DNA of 64,000 bases from Mucor racemosus (Eukaryota > Mucoromycota > Mucoromycetes > Mucorales > Mucoraceae). A model generated the notes under the pieces. The model was not told the origin of the DNA. It did no database searches and worked only from the letters and a program-made list of their open reading frames with translations. The stretch lies in the NCBI GenBank assembly GCA_027405735.1, contig JAPEHQ010000019.1, positions 811,001 to 875,000 of the forward strand, written 5' to 3'. The first letter of the stretch is position 1. The number at the start of each line of letters is the position of its first letter. Shown here piece after piece: positions 10,026 to 21,497 of this stretch. A program made the position numbers and the translations under genes.

Positions 10026-12835
10026 ATGGAGAAGATATTTAGTTATAATCAGTATGAACAAGTACTATGCTTGGGTAAGTTACAGATTAATGAATTCAAT
10101 CCTTTTTTTTTTATGTGTTAATCATATTATGTTGTTCAATTTTTATGCAGACTTGGACTATAACGAGAGTTTGATAATTTCTCGAAGCTCCAACCGGTTG
10201 GTCATGATGGAAGAAGTAAAAAGGGTATGAAATATACCTACTACTTTCTTGAACTGATGATTCACTATTATGTAACCTTTGATAAGGTGTATAAAGATGT
10301 AATTTCTGTAAAAGACGTGCTATTAGAATTTTTCGAGTTACATTCAATAAGTGAAAATCAACAAACAGAAGATGAAAAGATCAGATTGACATCAATAATT
10401 AACTTTATAAAAGGATTGAGACATGATTTGATACAAGATGATATAACTATGTTCGATAATAGCCAGATTCTTTTCTGTTTACCTGCCGAATGGACCGAGG
10501 ATAAGTATGAACACGATTTGCGCGCACTGTTTTCGAAAGCTGGTGGATCAACAAAGATCATGAATGCCATTTAATATTTTCGACTTTTATCGAGAGATTT
10601 GTACATTATCTGCAAATGTACAATGATAACGACATAAAATTTGAAAGAGAAAGAAAATATCTACTTTTTTACATGGAGCAAAATTCCATCCGCCTCACAT
10701 GCTACCAAATGCAATGTGCTAAAGAATTAATTGCAGTCTCCAAAAAGCTAGCAGCAAGTGACTTTTTGCTTACCCCTACAGTCTTGGATAACGAACCAAT
10801 TTGTCTATCAAAAAGCTTTGATGAAATAAGTCAAAACATAATTGAAAGAATGTTCACCACAACTCGTAAAAAATCAATGTCGCGGAGGCTAGCTGAAAGA
10901 ATGTTCATCACACGTCAAAATGCAAACAATACAACTCTTAACGAATCAGAGTTGCGTAGGCTAACTAATCAAATTATAAGAGAACTAGGCTATATTTACA
11001 ATAAGGTAAAGATGCTTTCATTCAAATATATGATAATTAACAGAATGGCTGTATTATAGTATGTGCATACTGAATTCGATACTCCATTAACAGACATTTT
11101 GGGCTGTACAGGCAACAAGATGGCAAAAAAATATACAAAAGTTCTGGAAGGGTGGAATTGCGGTACCTTTATAAAGGAGATCTTAAATGATACAAACATT
11201 AGACAGCTATTACACAGAGTTGTTGACGCATTTAAAGGAATCCTCAGCAAATACAACCAAATAAAAAATTCACCTGATGGAATACATGCTATTATTTTGT
11301 TTGATCGCTTTCTCGAAATCAAAAAAATTTACAGAGATCTAGTTCTGGATGCCCTATTGAATGCAAAAATTATTGATGCTAAAAGTAAATTTACTGGCAA
11401 TTTCGATGAAAGATTACTTTCTGAAGCTGCCATGCAAAAGCCTTATAAAATGATTCAAATTGCAAATGCTCTTTCACCACCAGTTATCTTGAACAAAGAC
11501 AATTTGCCATTACATCCCAACTTGATTAAACATGCCAGACAAGAAAATAATCTGCTCCAGCATAATTCATTTTATGTTCAAGCTTATGTTTATAAAAATC
11601 ACATCAACTTTATATTGAATAAAGTTGTGGCTGTCTCATCGATAGACAATACTGTGCAAAAGTCTACATTTACCATCCAAGAAAGAGGTATTAATATAGA
11701 AACCATTACTGATACAACCTGCGATATCACGTGGAATCATTTTCAAGCATTGGATTTTGAAGATTATGGTAATAGATTTTTTCGAAATTGTTGTGATGAA
11801 CATGGTGTTGGCGAGTTCAATTCAGAAAATTATTTCAATTTCAAGGCTAACTTGAAGTTATTAATGAGCAACTGGGTAAATATCACTCGAAACAATATCA
11901 TTTGATATAATATTAACATGGCGTATTTAAGCTTCAAGATGAAAGCATGTTGTCTTTTGAGGAATTAGACATTTATCAATCAATTTCAACCAACATCAAT
12001 TGTAAATGTACTTTGAATATAACTTATCGAATGCTCTTAGAAGTAGGAGTAAAGTCAGCAATTACTAACATTGCTACAGTCATAACATCAACTCTTGCAT
12101 CAAATGATTTATTTGGTCTATATGGTATATCTGTATTAATCATTATCAATGATTCAAAAAATGTCGTTCTTAATAAGTTCTACAGTATTTTAAAGGAAGC
12201 AATACTCAAACGTTTACAGGTATATCAAAAGAGGCCTGTTGTTTTCCACGGCGAAAAGGAATTGATGACCTGCAAATTATTAGGAGATTGGGTTATTGAT
12301 GTAAAGCAAATCCTTGGAATAGGAAGCTATTCACAGGTATCCAGTACGAGTTATATAGCTAAAATAAGTGAAGGATCTTACAATATAAAAAATTGGTTTG
12401 ACTGTAGTTCCAAATTTTACGAAGTTTCTCAAGTCAAACACGATTGCAACTTTTACATCTTAAAGAAGAATGATTGCTTGCATCAAGAAGGTGTGATCAA
12501 ACGCTTTATTATTGAAAACTACTGTAAGTATGAGCTTTTATTAGGTAAGCATTTGCATAATATTATTTTCTTCTGTAAAATTGATTATGTATGTGTATTT
12601 ATTTCAAGAAATCGCCATATTGAATTCTTCACCAATTGATGAATCTCGCAGTCGTATCATGTTTTCCTATTATAATCAAACACGTTTCAATTATCCTGTT
12701 ACTATAAAGATTTCACCACAGCATTACTCATCAACTGTCAAAATCGAATTTTCCTAAGTTAAGGATGATTTGTTTCCTAATGACTACAGTGAATCTACTA
12801 CCATCCACGATAAACTAGTACTAAAACAACAATAA
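10026..12835 (+). pseudogene. Hsp70-like gene copy B, frameshift and stop
   Basis: The exon plan matches the family: 10026-10074, 10151-10224, 10287-11005, 11060-11875, 11932-12544 and 12609-12835. Near 10540-10556 one base is missing (GGTGGA for GGATGG) and three more nearby, so exon 3 runs into a TAA at 10572-10574. The original frame resumes by about 10616. Exon 3 also carries an in-frame tandem duplication of about 17 codons around 10855-10910. The last exon has an in-frame TAA at 12755-12757 where other copies have TAT or TTC. With a frameshift and a stop this copy is a pseudogene. It alone keeps Asp-Leu-Asp at the exon 1/2 junction, nearest to the usual Hsp70 DFG start. Confidence 0.7.
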
Positions 12836-15035
12836 TTATAATTATAACTACAATAAAATGCATAAATATTACCTATAATTTGAATATTGTTTTTACGAAA
12901 AATGCCAATAAAGTCATGCTTTAAACTTCAATCTGCTACATGTGTAATAATTCTCAAAAAGAAATGAAAATGTACGTGATATAATTTCAAAAATGCATAT
13001 GCATCATGTATTTGTTACAAAAGTTAGTTTATTTGTCAATTTGCATTCTATTATCTTTACAACAGTATGAGAAAGTAGATCAAGTTCAAAAGTTGTTTTT
13101 GTATTGCAATTATTGACGATTATGGAGTTCAAGTAACATGCAGAAATATGCTTGCACGGCATTCTCTTTTGAAATTGTCAACACTTGAATACTATAAATG
13201 TCAGAGGATATAATCACATACATGTACAAGTATGAAATCGGCAATATCCTCAAATCAGACGCCATTAGATCACTAAAGTGGTCAATTTCAGAACTTGAAT
13301 GCCATATTTTGCTTGCTATTGATCATTTCCAACACTCAGAATTATATCAGACTGATGCTATCGTTCAGTGGAATATTTCTGATGTAAATTGGTAATTGTT
13401 AGTAGACCTTTTTTTTCGACTCAATTTTTCCTTATGATACCTCATCCAAAATTCCAATTTGGACAAAATTCGATTTTTAAGTTGAAAAATGAAGATTTTT
13501 ACTAAGATGTTTACTGGAGACATATGTGTCAAATAACTCTTTCCGTATAATGGTAACGTTTTTTCAGAGATTGCAAGCCAACATTTTTGACTTTTTCTGC
13601 AAAACCTAAAATCATACATTATTGCAATGAACGAAACATTTTACGATAAAAATATAAAAACAAAAATCGTCATCATATTGGGCGCTATTGATTCCATGTT
13701 TTCAATTATTATATATTGGTTTTCAATTATACATTTTTGGTCGTAAAAAATCTTTAAAGAACACAAATTTCCGAAAATGGTGAAATAGAACAAAATTGAG
13801 ATCTTGTGGACTCGATTTTTGGGCTCTACTTACACTGCAAATTTTGGATGTTATGGCTCTTCATCATATATAATTCATAGTTAAAAACGGTGTCAACAAT
13901 AAATCAGGCTAATTACCGAAACATATTATACTGAATAACTAGTATGTATATAATATGAGAGACATGATATCAGTGATAAAAGCGTTAAATAGCATTGTAC
14001 AAGCACTGACAGGCCGACAGAAATGTTTCAAAGTATATTATAATTAATTCTCAATACTACAAACCGTATAAAGACACTAGGTTAGAAGCAATTAATATAA
14101 ACTGTCAATATAAAATAATACTCATTTGTACCTTTCGATTCGAAACGTTTTGTATTACCTTTGAGCAATAATGTCACCAAAACATTGTCAGAGCGGCCAT
14201 TTGAGACTTTAAAGCGCGCCACAAGCGTGAAAACAATTTGGTTAGAAAAAACATACAGAAACCCCACATCAAATAAGCGTTGCGTAGCATGAACGTGGTA
14301 TTGCAAAATGAATCAAACTCTAAAATACTTTTTGATATTACTATATATTTGCAGTTTTTGAAACTGACATGACATTTCAAACAAGTGTTTTTTTTTTGAC
14401 TTTTTCGCAAAAGTAAATTTCAAAATCGGTGCGAGCACTGTTTAAGCGTGCTAAAGTTACAATTGTACCACCATTGAAAAGGCAAGAAGCAGGGAATTTA
14501 TCTTTGTTTCATAGCAAAAATTTATCTTGTTTATTGGAACAGCTATAAACCTTTAAATTTGCCCCTTTTTTCACAAATACCTTTCAGCGCGATCTGAATT
14601 GTAAATCATTATCCATGATCCACCTGCATCTTTTCACAGAGGTTCATAGATGATTTAATTTTTTCTATTTATGACACAAACATTGTTAAATTCAATGAGG
14701 ACTAAAAAAAAAACTCTATAAAATTAAAAACAGAGGAATATTGAATTCATGTTAGTAACAAACATTCAGTTTCCTCTTGATCAGCACGATATTTATATCA
14801 TCATATCCCCTAATGATTTATAGAATTAACTTAAAAAATTAAGCATTACCAAAAAACCAACTATGAATAAATATATTAGTAGAAATTAAATTTACTGTAA
14901 AAATCTCATACATACTTTTATAAATTTGAGACGATTTGTTTGATGTACCCAGCCCAAAGTTCCTGTAACACAAATTTATTTTGTTGGTAACATCATACAA
15001 AAGCAACGTATCCTTTTAGTTTTCTATTCATCATT
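12836..15035. repeat. Array 1 spacer between copies B and C
   Basis: The spacer is collinear with 7824-10025 and strongly similar throughout, including the conserved antisense frame (14082-14306, minus strand) and the palindromic GAAACTGACATGACATTTC block near 14360. The final 40 bases before the ATG are almost the same in all units (CATCATTATGGA context), which supports the chosen start codon of the Hsp70-like genes. Confidence 0.7.
13198..13395 (+). CDS. Short 65-aa frame in array spacer, second copy
   Basis: This is the only other full-length version of the 65-codon frame at 8188. It differs at several residues (for example GNILKSDAIRS for DNIFKLNASRS) but keeps start, stop and length. 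Most other copies are broken, so selection for a protein is doubtful. No domain is recognised. Confidence 0.25.
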   Translation: MSEDIITYMYKYEIGNILKSDAIRSLKWSISELECHILLAIDHFQHSELYQTDAIVQWNISDVNW

Positions 15036-17794
15036 ATGGAGGAGATATTTAGTTATAATCAGTATGAACAATTGCTATGCTTGCGTAAGTTACATATTAA
15101 TGATTTCAATGGTTGTTTTTATGTGTTAATCATATTATGTTGTTCAATTTTTATGCAGTTTTTGATGATGACGAGAATTTGGTTATTTCTCAAAACTCCA
15201 ATCGGTTGATGATAGCGAATAAAGTAAAAGTGGTATGGCATATATCTACTATTTGCTTGAACTGATGATTAACTATTATGTAATCTTTGATAAGGTGGAT
15301 AAAGATGCAATTTCTGTAAAAGATGAGCTTTTAATATTTTTCGAGTTGCATTCAAAAAGTGAAGATCAACAAACAGAAGATGAAAAGATCAAACTGTCAT
15401 CAATAATTAACTTTATAAAAGAATTGAAACATGATTTTATACAAGCGATTATATCTATATTCGATAATAGCCAGATTATTTTCTGTTTACCTGTCGAATG
15501 GACCGAGGATAAGTATGAACACGATTTACGCGCACTATTTTTGAAAGCTGAATGGATCAACAAAGAAGATCATAAAAATCACTTAATATTTTCGACTTTT
15601 GTCGAGAGATTTGTATATTGTCTGCAAATGGACAATGATAACGACATAAAATTTGAAAGAGAAAGAAAATATCTACTTGTTTACATGGGCCAAAATTCCA
15701 TCCACCTCACATGCTACCAAATGCAATGTGCTAAAGAATTAATTGCAGTCTCCAAAAAGCTAGCAGCAAGCAACTTCTTGCTTACCCCTACAGTCTTGGA
15801 TAACGAATCAATTTATCTATCAAGCTTTGATGAAATAATTCAAAATATAATTGAACGAATGCTCATCACACGTCAAAATGCAAATAATACAACTCTTAAC
15901 GAATCAGAGTTGCATAGGCTGACTAATCTAATTATAAGAGACCTAGACTATATTTACAATAAGGTAAAGATGCTTTCATTCAAATATATGATGATTAACA
16001 GAATGGTTGTATTATAGTTTATGGATTATTTATTCGATACTCCATTAACAGACATTTTGGGCTATCCAGGCAATGAGCTGGAACAAAAATATATGCAAAT
16101 TCTGGAAGGGTGGAATTGCGATACCTTTATAAATGAGATCTTAAATGATACAGATATTAAGAAGCTATTACACAAAGTTGTTGACATGTTTAAAAGAATC
16201 CTCAGCAAATACAGCCAAGTAGAAAACTCGCCTGATGGAGTCCAAGATATTATTTTCTATGATGACCTTACTTTTCCCAGACTACTTTACAGATATTTAG
16301 TTCTGGATGCCCTATTGAATGCAAAAATCATTGATGCCAAAATTAAATTTAAAAACAAGTTGTTTGACACATCTCTTACTAAAGCTGCCATGCGAAAGCC
16401 TTATAAAATGATTCAAATTGCAAATACTCTTTCACCACCACTTATCTTGAACAAAGACAATTTGCCATTACATCCCAACTTGATTAAATATGCCAGACAA
16501 GAAAATGATCTGCTCCAGCCTAATTCATTTTATGTTCAAGCTTATGTTTATGAGAGCCACATCAACTTTATATTGAATAAAGTTGTGGCTGTCGCATCGA
16601 TAGACAATACTGTGCAAAAGTCTACATTTACCATCCAAGAAAGAAGCATTAATATAGAAAACATTACTGATACAATCTGTGATATCATATGGAATCATTT
16701 TCAAGCATTGGATTTTGAAGATTATGGTAATAGATTTTTTCGAAATTGTTGTGATGAACATGGTGTTGGCGAGTTCAATGCAGAAAATTATTTCAATTTC
16801 AAGGCTAACTTGAAGTTATTAATGAGCAACTGGGTAAATATCACTCGAAACAATATCATTTGATATAATATTAACATGGCGTATTTAAGCTTCAAGATGA
16901 AAGCATGTTGTCTTTTGAGGAATTAGACATTTACCAACCAATTTCAACCAGCATCAATTGTGAATGTGCTTTGAATATAACTTATCGAATGCTCTTAGAA
17001 GTAGGAGTAAAGTCAGCAATTACTAACATTGCTACAGTCATAACATCAACTCTTGCATCAAATGATTTATTTGGTTTATATGTCATATCTGCATTAATCA
17101 TTATCAATGATTCAAAAAATGTTGCTCTTAATAGGTTCTACAGTATTTCAAAGGAAGCAATACTCAAACGTTTGCAGGCATATCAAAAGAGGCCTGTTGT
17201 TTTCCATGGCGAAAAGGAATTGATGACCTGCAAATTATTAGGAAATTGGGTTAATGATGTAAAGCAAATCCTTGGAATAGGAAGCTATTCACAGGTATCC
17301 AGTTCGAGTTATATGGTTAAAGTAGGTGGAAAACTTCAGGAAGTAAATGATTGGCTTGACTGTAGTTCCAAATTTTACGAAGTTTTTCAAGTCAAACAAG
17401 ATTGCGACTTTTACATCTTAAAGAAGAATGATTACTTGCATCAAGAAGGTGTGACCAAACGTTTTATTATTGAATACTACTATGAGTATGACCCTTTATT
17501 AGGTAAGTGTTTGCATAATATTATTTTCTCCTGCAAAATTGGTTTATGTATATGTATTTATTTCAAGAAATCTTCATGCTGAATTCTGTGCAAGATGATG
17601 AATATTGTAGTCGTATCATGGCTTTCTATTATACTGAAATAGATAGCAAGTATCCTGCTACTATGAAGGTTTCGTCGCAGCATTACTCATCAACTGTCAA
17701 AATCGAAATTTCTAACGTAAATGGTGGTTCTCCTCCTTATGACGACAGTCAATCTATTACCATCCACGAGAAACTAGTACTAAAACAACAATAA
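15036..17794 (+). CDS. Hsp70-like pseudo-ATPase, copy C, intact
   Basis: Exons 15036-15084, 15159-15232, 15295-15963, 16018-16833, 16890-17502 and 17568-17794 join without a stop into 815 residues. Introns are of phase 1, 0, 0, 0 and 1. The start is MEEIFSYNQYEQLLCL; the protein ends EKLVLKQQ, not EEVD. LPVEWTEDKYEHDLRALF and the DHKN..IFSTF segment give the actin-like ATPase fold. The usual nucleotide contacts are absent: LLFDDDEN replaces the DFGTT start, YMGQNSIHLT replaces the D.GGGT.D loop, and the exon 5 segment IIINDSKNVALNRF stands where Hsp70s have the GG.S adenosine motif. No signal peptide or membrane segment is seen, so it is likely cytosolic. Role unknown; a chaperone cycle driven by ATP is unlikely. 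It is the last unit of array 1. Confidence 0.65.
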
Positions 17795-18360
17795 TTATAA
17801 TTATAATTACAATGAAATGCATAAATATTATCTATAACTCGAATATTGTTTTTAAGAAAAATTGCCAATAAAGTTATGCTTTAAAATTCAATCTGCTACA
17901 TGTGTAATAATTCTCGAAAAGAAATGAAAATGTACGTGATATAATTTCAAAAATGCATATGCATCATGTATTTGTTACAAAAGTTAGTTTATTTGTCAAT
18001 TTGCATTCTATTATCTTTACAACAGTATGAGAAAGTAGATCAAGTTCAAAAGTTGTTTTTGTATTGCAATTATTGACGATTATGGAGTTCAAGTAACATG
18101 CAGAAATATGCTTGCACGGCATTCTCTTTTGAAATTGTCAACACTTGAATACTATAAATGTCAGAGGATATAATCACATACATGTACAAGTATGAAATCG
18201 GCAATATCCTCAAATCAGACGCCATTAGATCACTAAAGTGGTCAATCTCAGCACTTGAATGCCATATTTTGCTTGCTATTAATCATTTCCAACACTTAGA
18301 ATTATATCAGACTGATGCTATTGTATAATGAGTTATTTTTAATGCAAATTGGTAATTATT
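17795..18360. repeat. Truncated terminal spacer of array 1
   Basis: The 3' flank of copy C matches other unit flanks up to the 65-codon frame (start at 18158), which ends early at a TAA near 18327 and then passes into unrelated sequence. The same array-end junction is found after copy F near 50560, showing that both arrays share one ancestral right boundary. Confidence 0.7.
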
Positions 18361-20185
18361 CATAGATCTTTTTTCGATTTAATTTTATAAGTTGAAACAT
18401 GTAACTTTATATTAAGGTACTTATTGCAAATATATATTTTAAATTGCGCTTTGTATATTGTGATAACGTTTGGACCCACATCTAATAAAAAAAAACTGGT
18501 AGCCCAACTAAGTTTTATTTTCTTGAAAGACATCAAGTCAAATGAAGACATATATGTATAGAAACTATTAAATCATGATTTGGGTATTTTGGGACCAGCA
18601 TCTGCCAGTTAAATGACTTTTGTAGCTTATGTGATTAATTAATAACACTTTTAAAATGTTCGAATGTAAACACACAAATTTTCGGTGCTTCTGAGGTTTG
18701 CTTTAACTTATAATAATGTAAAGAGTACAATGATCTTATGATACTTGAGGCTATTAAGAAAGGAGTATTAAAGGGTGGACGTTACTGGCGTTACTAATTG
18801 TATGATAATTATTAATTTGGTCAATGCTTACTATGTATTAAATGCAATTGATACGGACCAGTAGTATTAAGTACTAGATCGATAGGTTGTGATTAATAAG
18901 TTTATTTAATTAAAAGTATTAATATGTAATGTGATTAGGATAGTAATAGTAGATTAATATTGACCTAAATTGGTCATAAAAATTAAGCACCAAAATTGAG
19001 GTATTATTTTTTTGTATTCAAAAGATATATCCAACTAAATGCTGCACTTTATTTTTTGTTTCAGCAAAAAATATTGATTTTTCGTTGAGATAATCAAAAT
19101 AACACTTTACATTACAGCTTAGCTCTATGATAACTGAGTTCTAAAACCGGTTTGTCGAATCGATCAGAAAATAATTAAAAAAATGAACTCGTTCAAATGC
19201 TCATGAATTGCAAAGTAAGCCAAACTAGCGTTTTAAATAGTTTTTGTAAAGTTTTGTATTCTGCATCCGTCTAAACAAAATTCAGACAAATGTTTCACAT
19301 TAAATTTTACAGAAAATGCGATTGAAATTTTGGAGGTTTTTTGAATATACACATCGTTTTTTATAAGTATATTTTAAATATAAGTAATGGAAATGATGCG
19401 CAAAAAAAGTATCTATCGACTGAGCTATTGTGTAACCTTCTAGCTGCATTTGTTGTAGAGAAATCAAGATTTGTGTACAATATTTCTTTTAAATTCAGAA
19501 TTTGCGACGAGGGTATACATGGGAAAAATTGAAGCTAGAAACGAGGGTATCTCTTTGTACACATTTTTTAGGATATCTCCACGAAAAATCAATATTTTGA
19601 AAAAATATAAATTGGGTCCGAGAGAGCTCAACGTGGCTGATAAAATGGATATGAAAAAAATGCTGCTCAATTTAACAAATATTTTGAGATCTACTATAGA
19701 TATGTCAAAAAAATGAAAAAAATAAAACTGCTCAGAATTTTTTCATACTTTAATATGTTATAGAACACTTTCAAAAAGTACATTTTATTATTAGAAAGTG
19801 TTAGGATAGATTACTGTTTTGCAGAGATATGAAGGTTCAAATCTTTTATTCGTTAGCAGTGAAATACCTTTAAAAATCTGAAACATTAACACTGTAAAAG
19901 TAATATCAACTACAAAAAAAAAAGGATATTTTTGGATAATTGTTTTTGATTTAACGTTGAACATCTCAGGAACATTAGCATATAATTTTTTCATGGCGTT
20001 ATTTAGTGAAGAAAAAAATAGAACAGGGATGAAAAGCGAGACCCAGTTTTTAAAGAAAAAGCAGTAAATTATATATTTAATACAAATTAAGATAAAGCAA
20101 AAGTTTAATATCAAATCAAGGTTTATTGCATGTGTTGCGGGAGTAAAATTAATTAGTTATTTTTGTGAAATGTGCATAATTTAGC
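18361..20185. repeat. Array-end flank, copy 2
   Basis: The block is nearly collinear with 50576-52600. Its right part (19030-20060) is also found inverted at 60060-61080 and, in part, at 1035-2845. Compared with the copy at 50576, about 220 bases are missing near 20066. Short open frames within it are not kept between copies. No gene is recognised; it is probably an old transposon or non-coding repeat. Confidence 0.7.
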
Positions 20186-21215
20186 AACTAAAAGTTGTGT
20201 TAAAATTGAGTTAACATTTGACCAGTTAGTTCAAATAGAAATTGCAACTGCAAAATTAGATAAATATTATTATTATTAAGAACAAATAAAGAAAAGGAAA
20301 ATAAAAAAAAGTGATATTTAGCTATTTATTGGGAAATCTTATTTGGTACTATGTTATTTTTTGATCTGTGATTTTGACTTCACTACACATGTATAAAATA
20401 ACATCCCGTTTTTTATGAACGATCAAGTGTTTATTTTCTGTGGATTAACTTCGTTGAAGGATTTGAAGGTAAGAGTTTACATTGTGCCAAGTTTTCCAGG
20501 CTTGGTTATATATAAGCGTAACATTCAAAGAAATATAATCAAATCTGTGATGTCAAAACAGTTACTCATTCTTACAAATGCTTTTACTAGTTGTCTTTAA
20601 TAGAAATATTCTCGATTTTCTAACGTTTTTATTGTTTCTTGTAGATACATGATAGCCAGTTTTTTAATCCTTTGTACACAAAGCTTTGCTAATTTTATTG
20701 ATTGTTATATATTCACAATTAGCAAGTGTCAGTAACTTGTGGCTATTTTTGGGAACTGAAAGAAAAAAAGGTTTGCCTTCCTAATCAAGGAGTCTCTTTT
20801 CAAAAACTCGTATCTGCTCTTTTAATCTAGGACATGATGCAACAAGGACAATATGAAATGATGCTCATTGGTAGAAAGTCAACAACGGGAAAATCAAAGT
20901 TGAACGTTAAGTTATGTACACAATGGTTACCATGATAAGACAATATGTAAATAACAAAGATAATTCAAGGGCATGCTGTGTACCATTAATATTCCCAGAA
21001 GCGTTCTCGATGCTGAATAACCAGGGATATATTTAATAATCTGTAGAGTTCTTTATATAGATGCATAGCTGTTACGAATACCTTGAGACGCCATATTCAG
21101 ACTGCTTATATATATATATATATATATATATGCTATAATTTGATGATATTTGAATTGAGTGTAAATGTAAAGAAAAGAATGTGTATTGATAAATTGAAAC
21201 TAGATTTCACGACAT
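20186..21215. other. Unique AT-rich stretch with a TA microsatellite
   Basis: There is no recognisable gene. A run of about twelve TA dinucleotides lies at 21107-21131. A 61-codon open frame at 20415-20600 (plus strand) has no recognisable features and may be chance. The left junction near 20186 is where this half stops matching the second half, so the following six kilobases were inserted here or lost there. Confidence 0.6.
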
Positions 21216-21395
21216 TCATTTTATAGACAGATGTAATGGATTATCCTGTTTTGTAGCTTTAATGCCATTTTCATTGTTCTTGAAGAAGAAAGTGGCGAAC
21301 GATCCATCAATTACATGATAAATTTCAAGAGGTTCGACATTGCATACAATATGATTGATATGTGAGTTTTTGTACAACATTTCAAATAACATCAT
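21216..21395 (-). CDS. Possible 59-aa ORF downstream of the membrane gene
   Basis: An open frame starting MMLFEMLYKNSHINHIVCNV runs 59 codons to a TGA, about 100 bases beyond the end of the 621-aa membrane protein and on the same strand. Its composition is protein-like (HVIDGSFATFFFKNNENG) rather than AT-rich noise. It could be a small gene, a final exon, or the remains of a neighbouring gene. No family is recognised and no intron consensus clearly links it to the larger gene. Confidence 0.3.
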   Translation of the reverse strand: MMLFEMLYKNSHINHIVCNVEPLEIYHVIDGSFATFFFKNNENGIKATKQDNPLHLSIK

Positions 21396-21497
21396 GATAA
21401 ATATTTAGATAGACTTTCAAAGGGTATAATAATTCTATATTACAATATACTCTGTTTATTTAAATGGATGAATACTTAATAATTACAAGTTTTAGGA

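Noticed and set aside
16525..16761. Minus-strand frame inside exon 4 of copy C
   Set aside because: Antisense shadow of a conserved exon; not open in the other copies.
19341..19716. Short frames in the dispersed repeat (also 1009, 51578, 51708, 60599)
   Set aside because: Frames and lengths are not preserved between copies of the repeat; substitutions do not favour coding.
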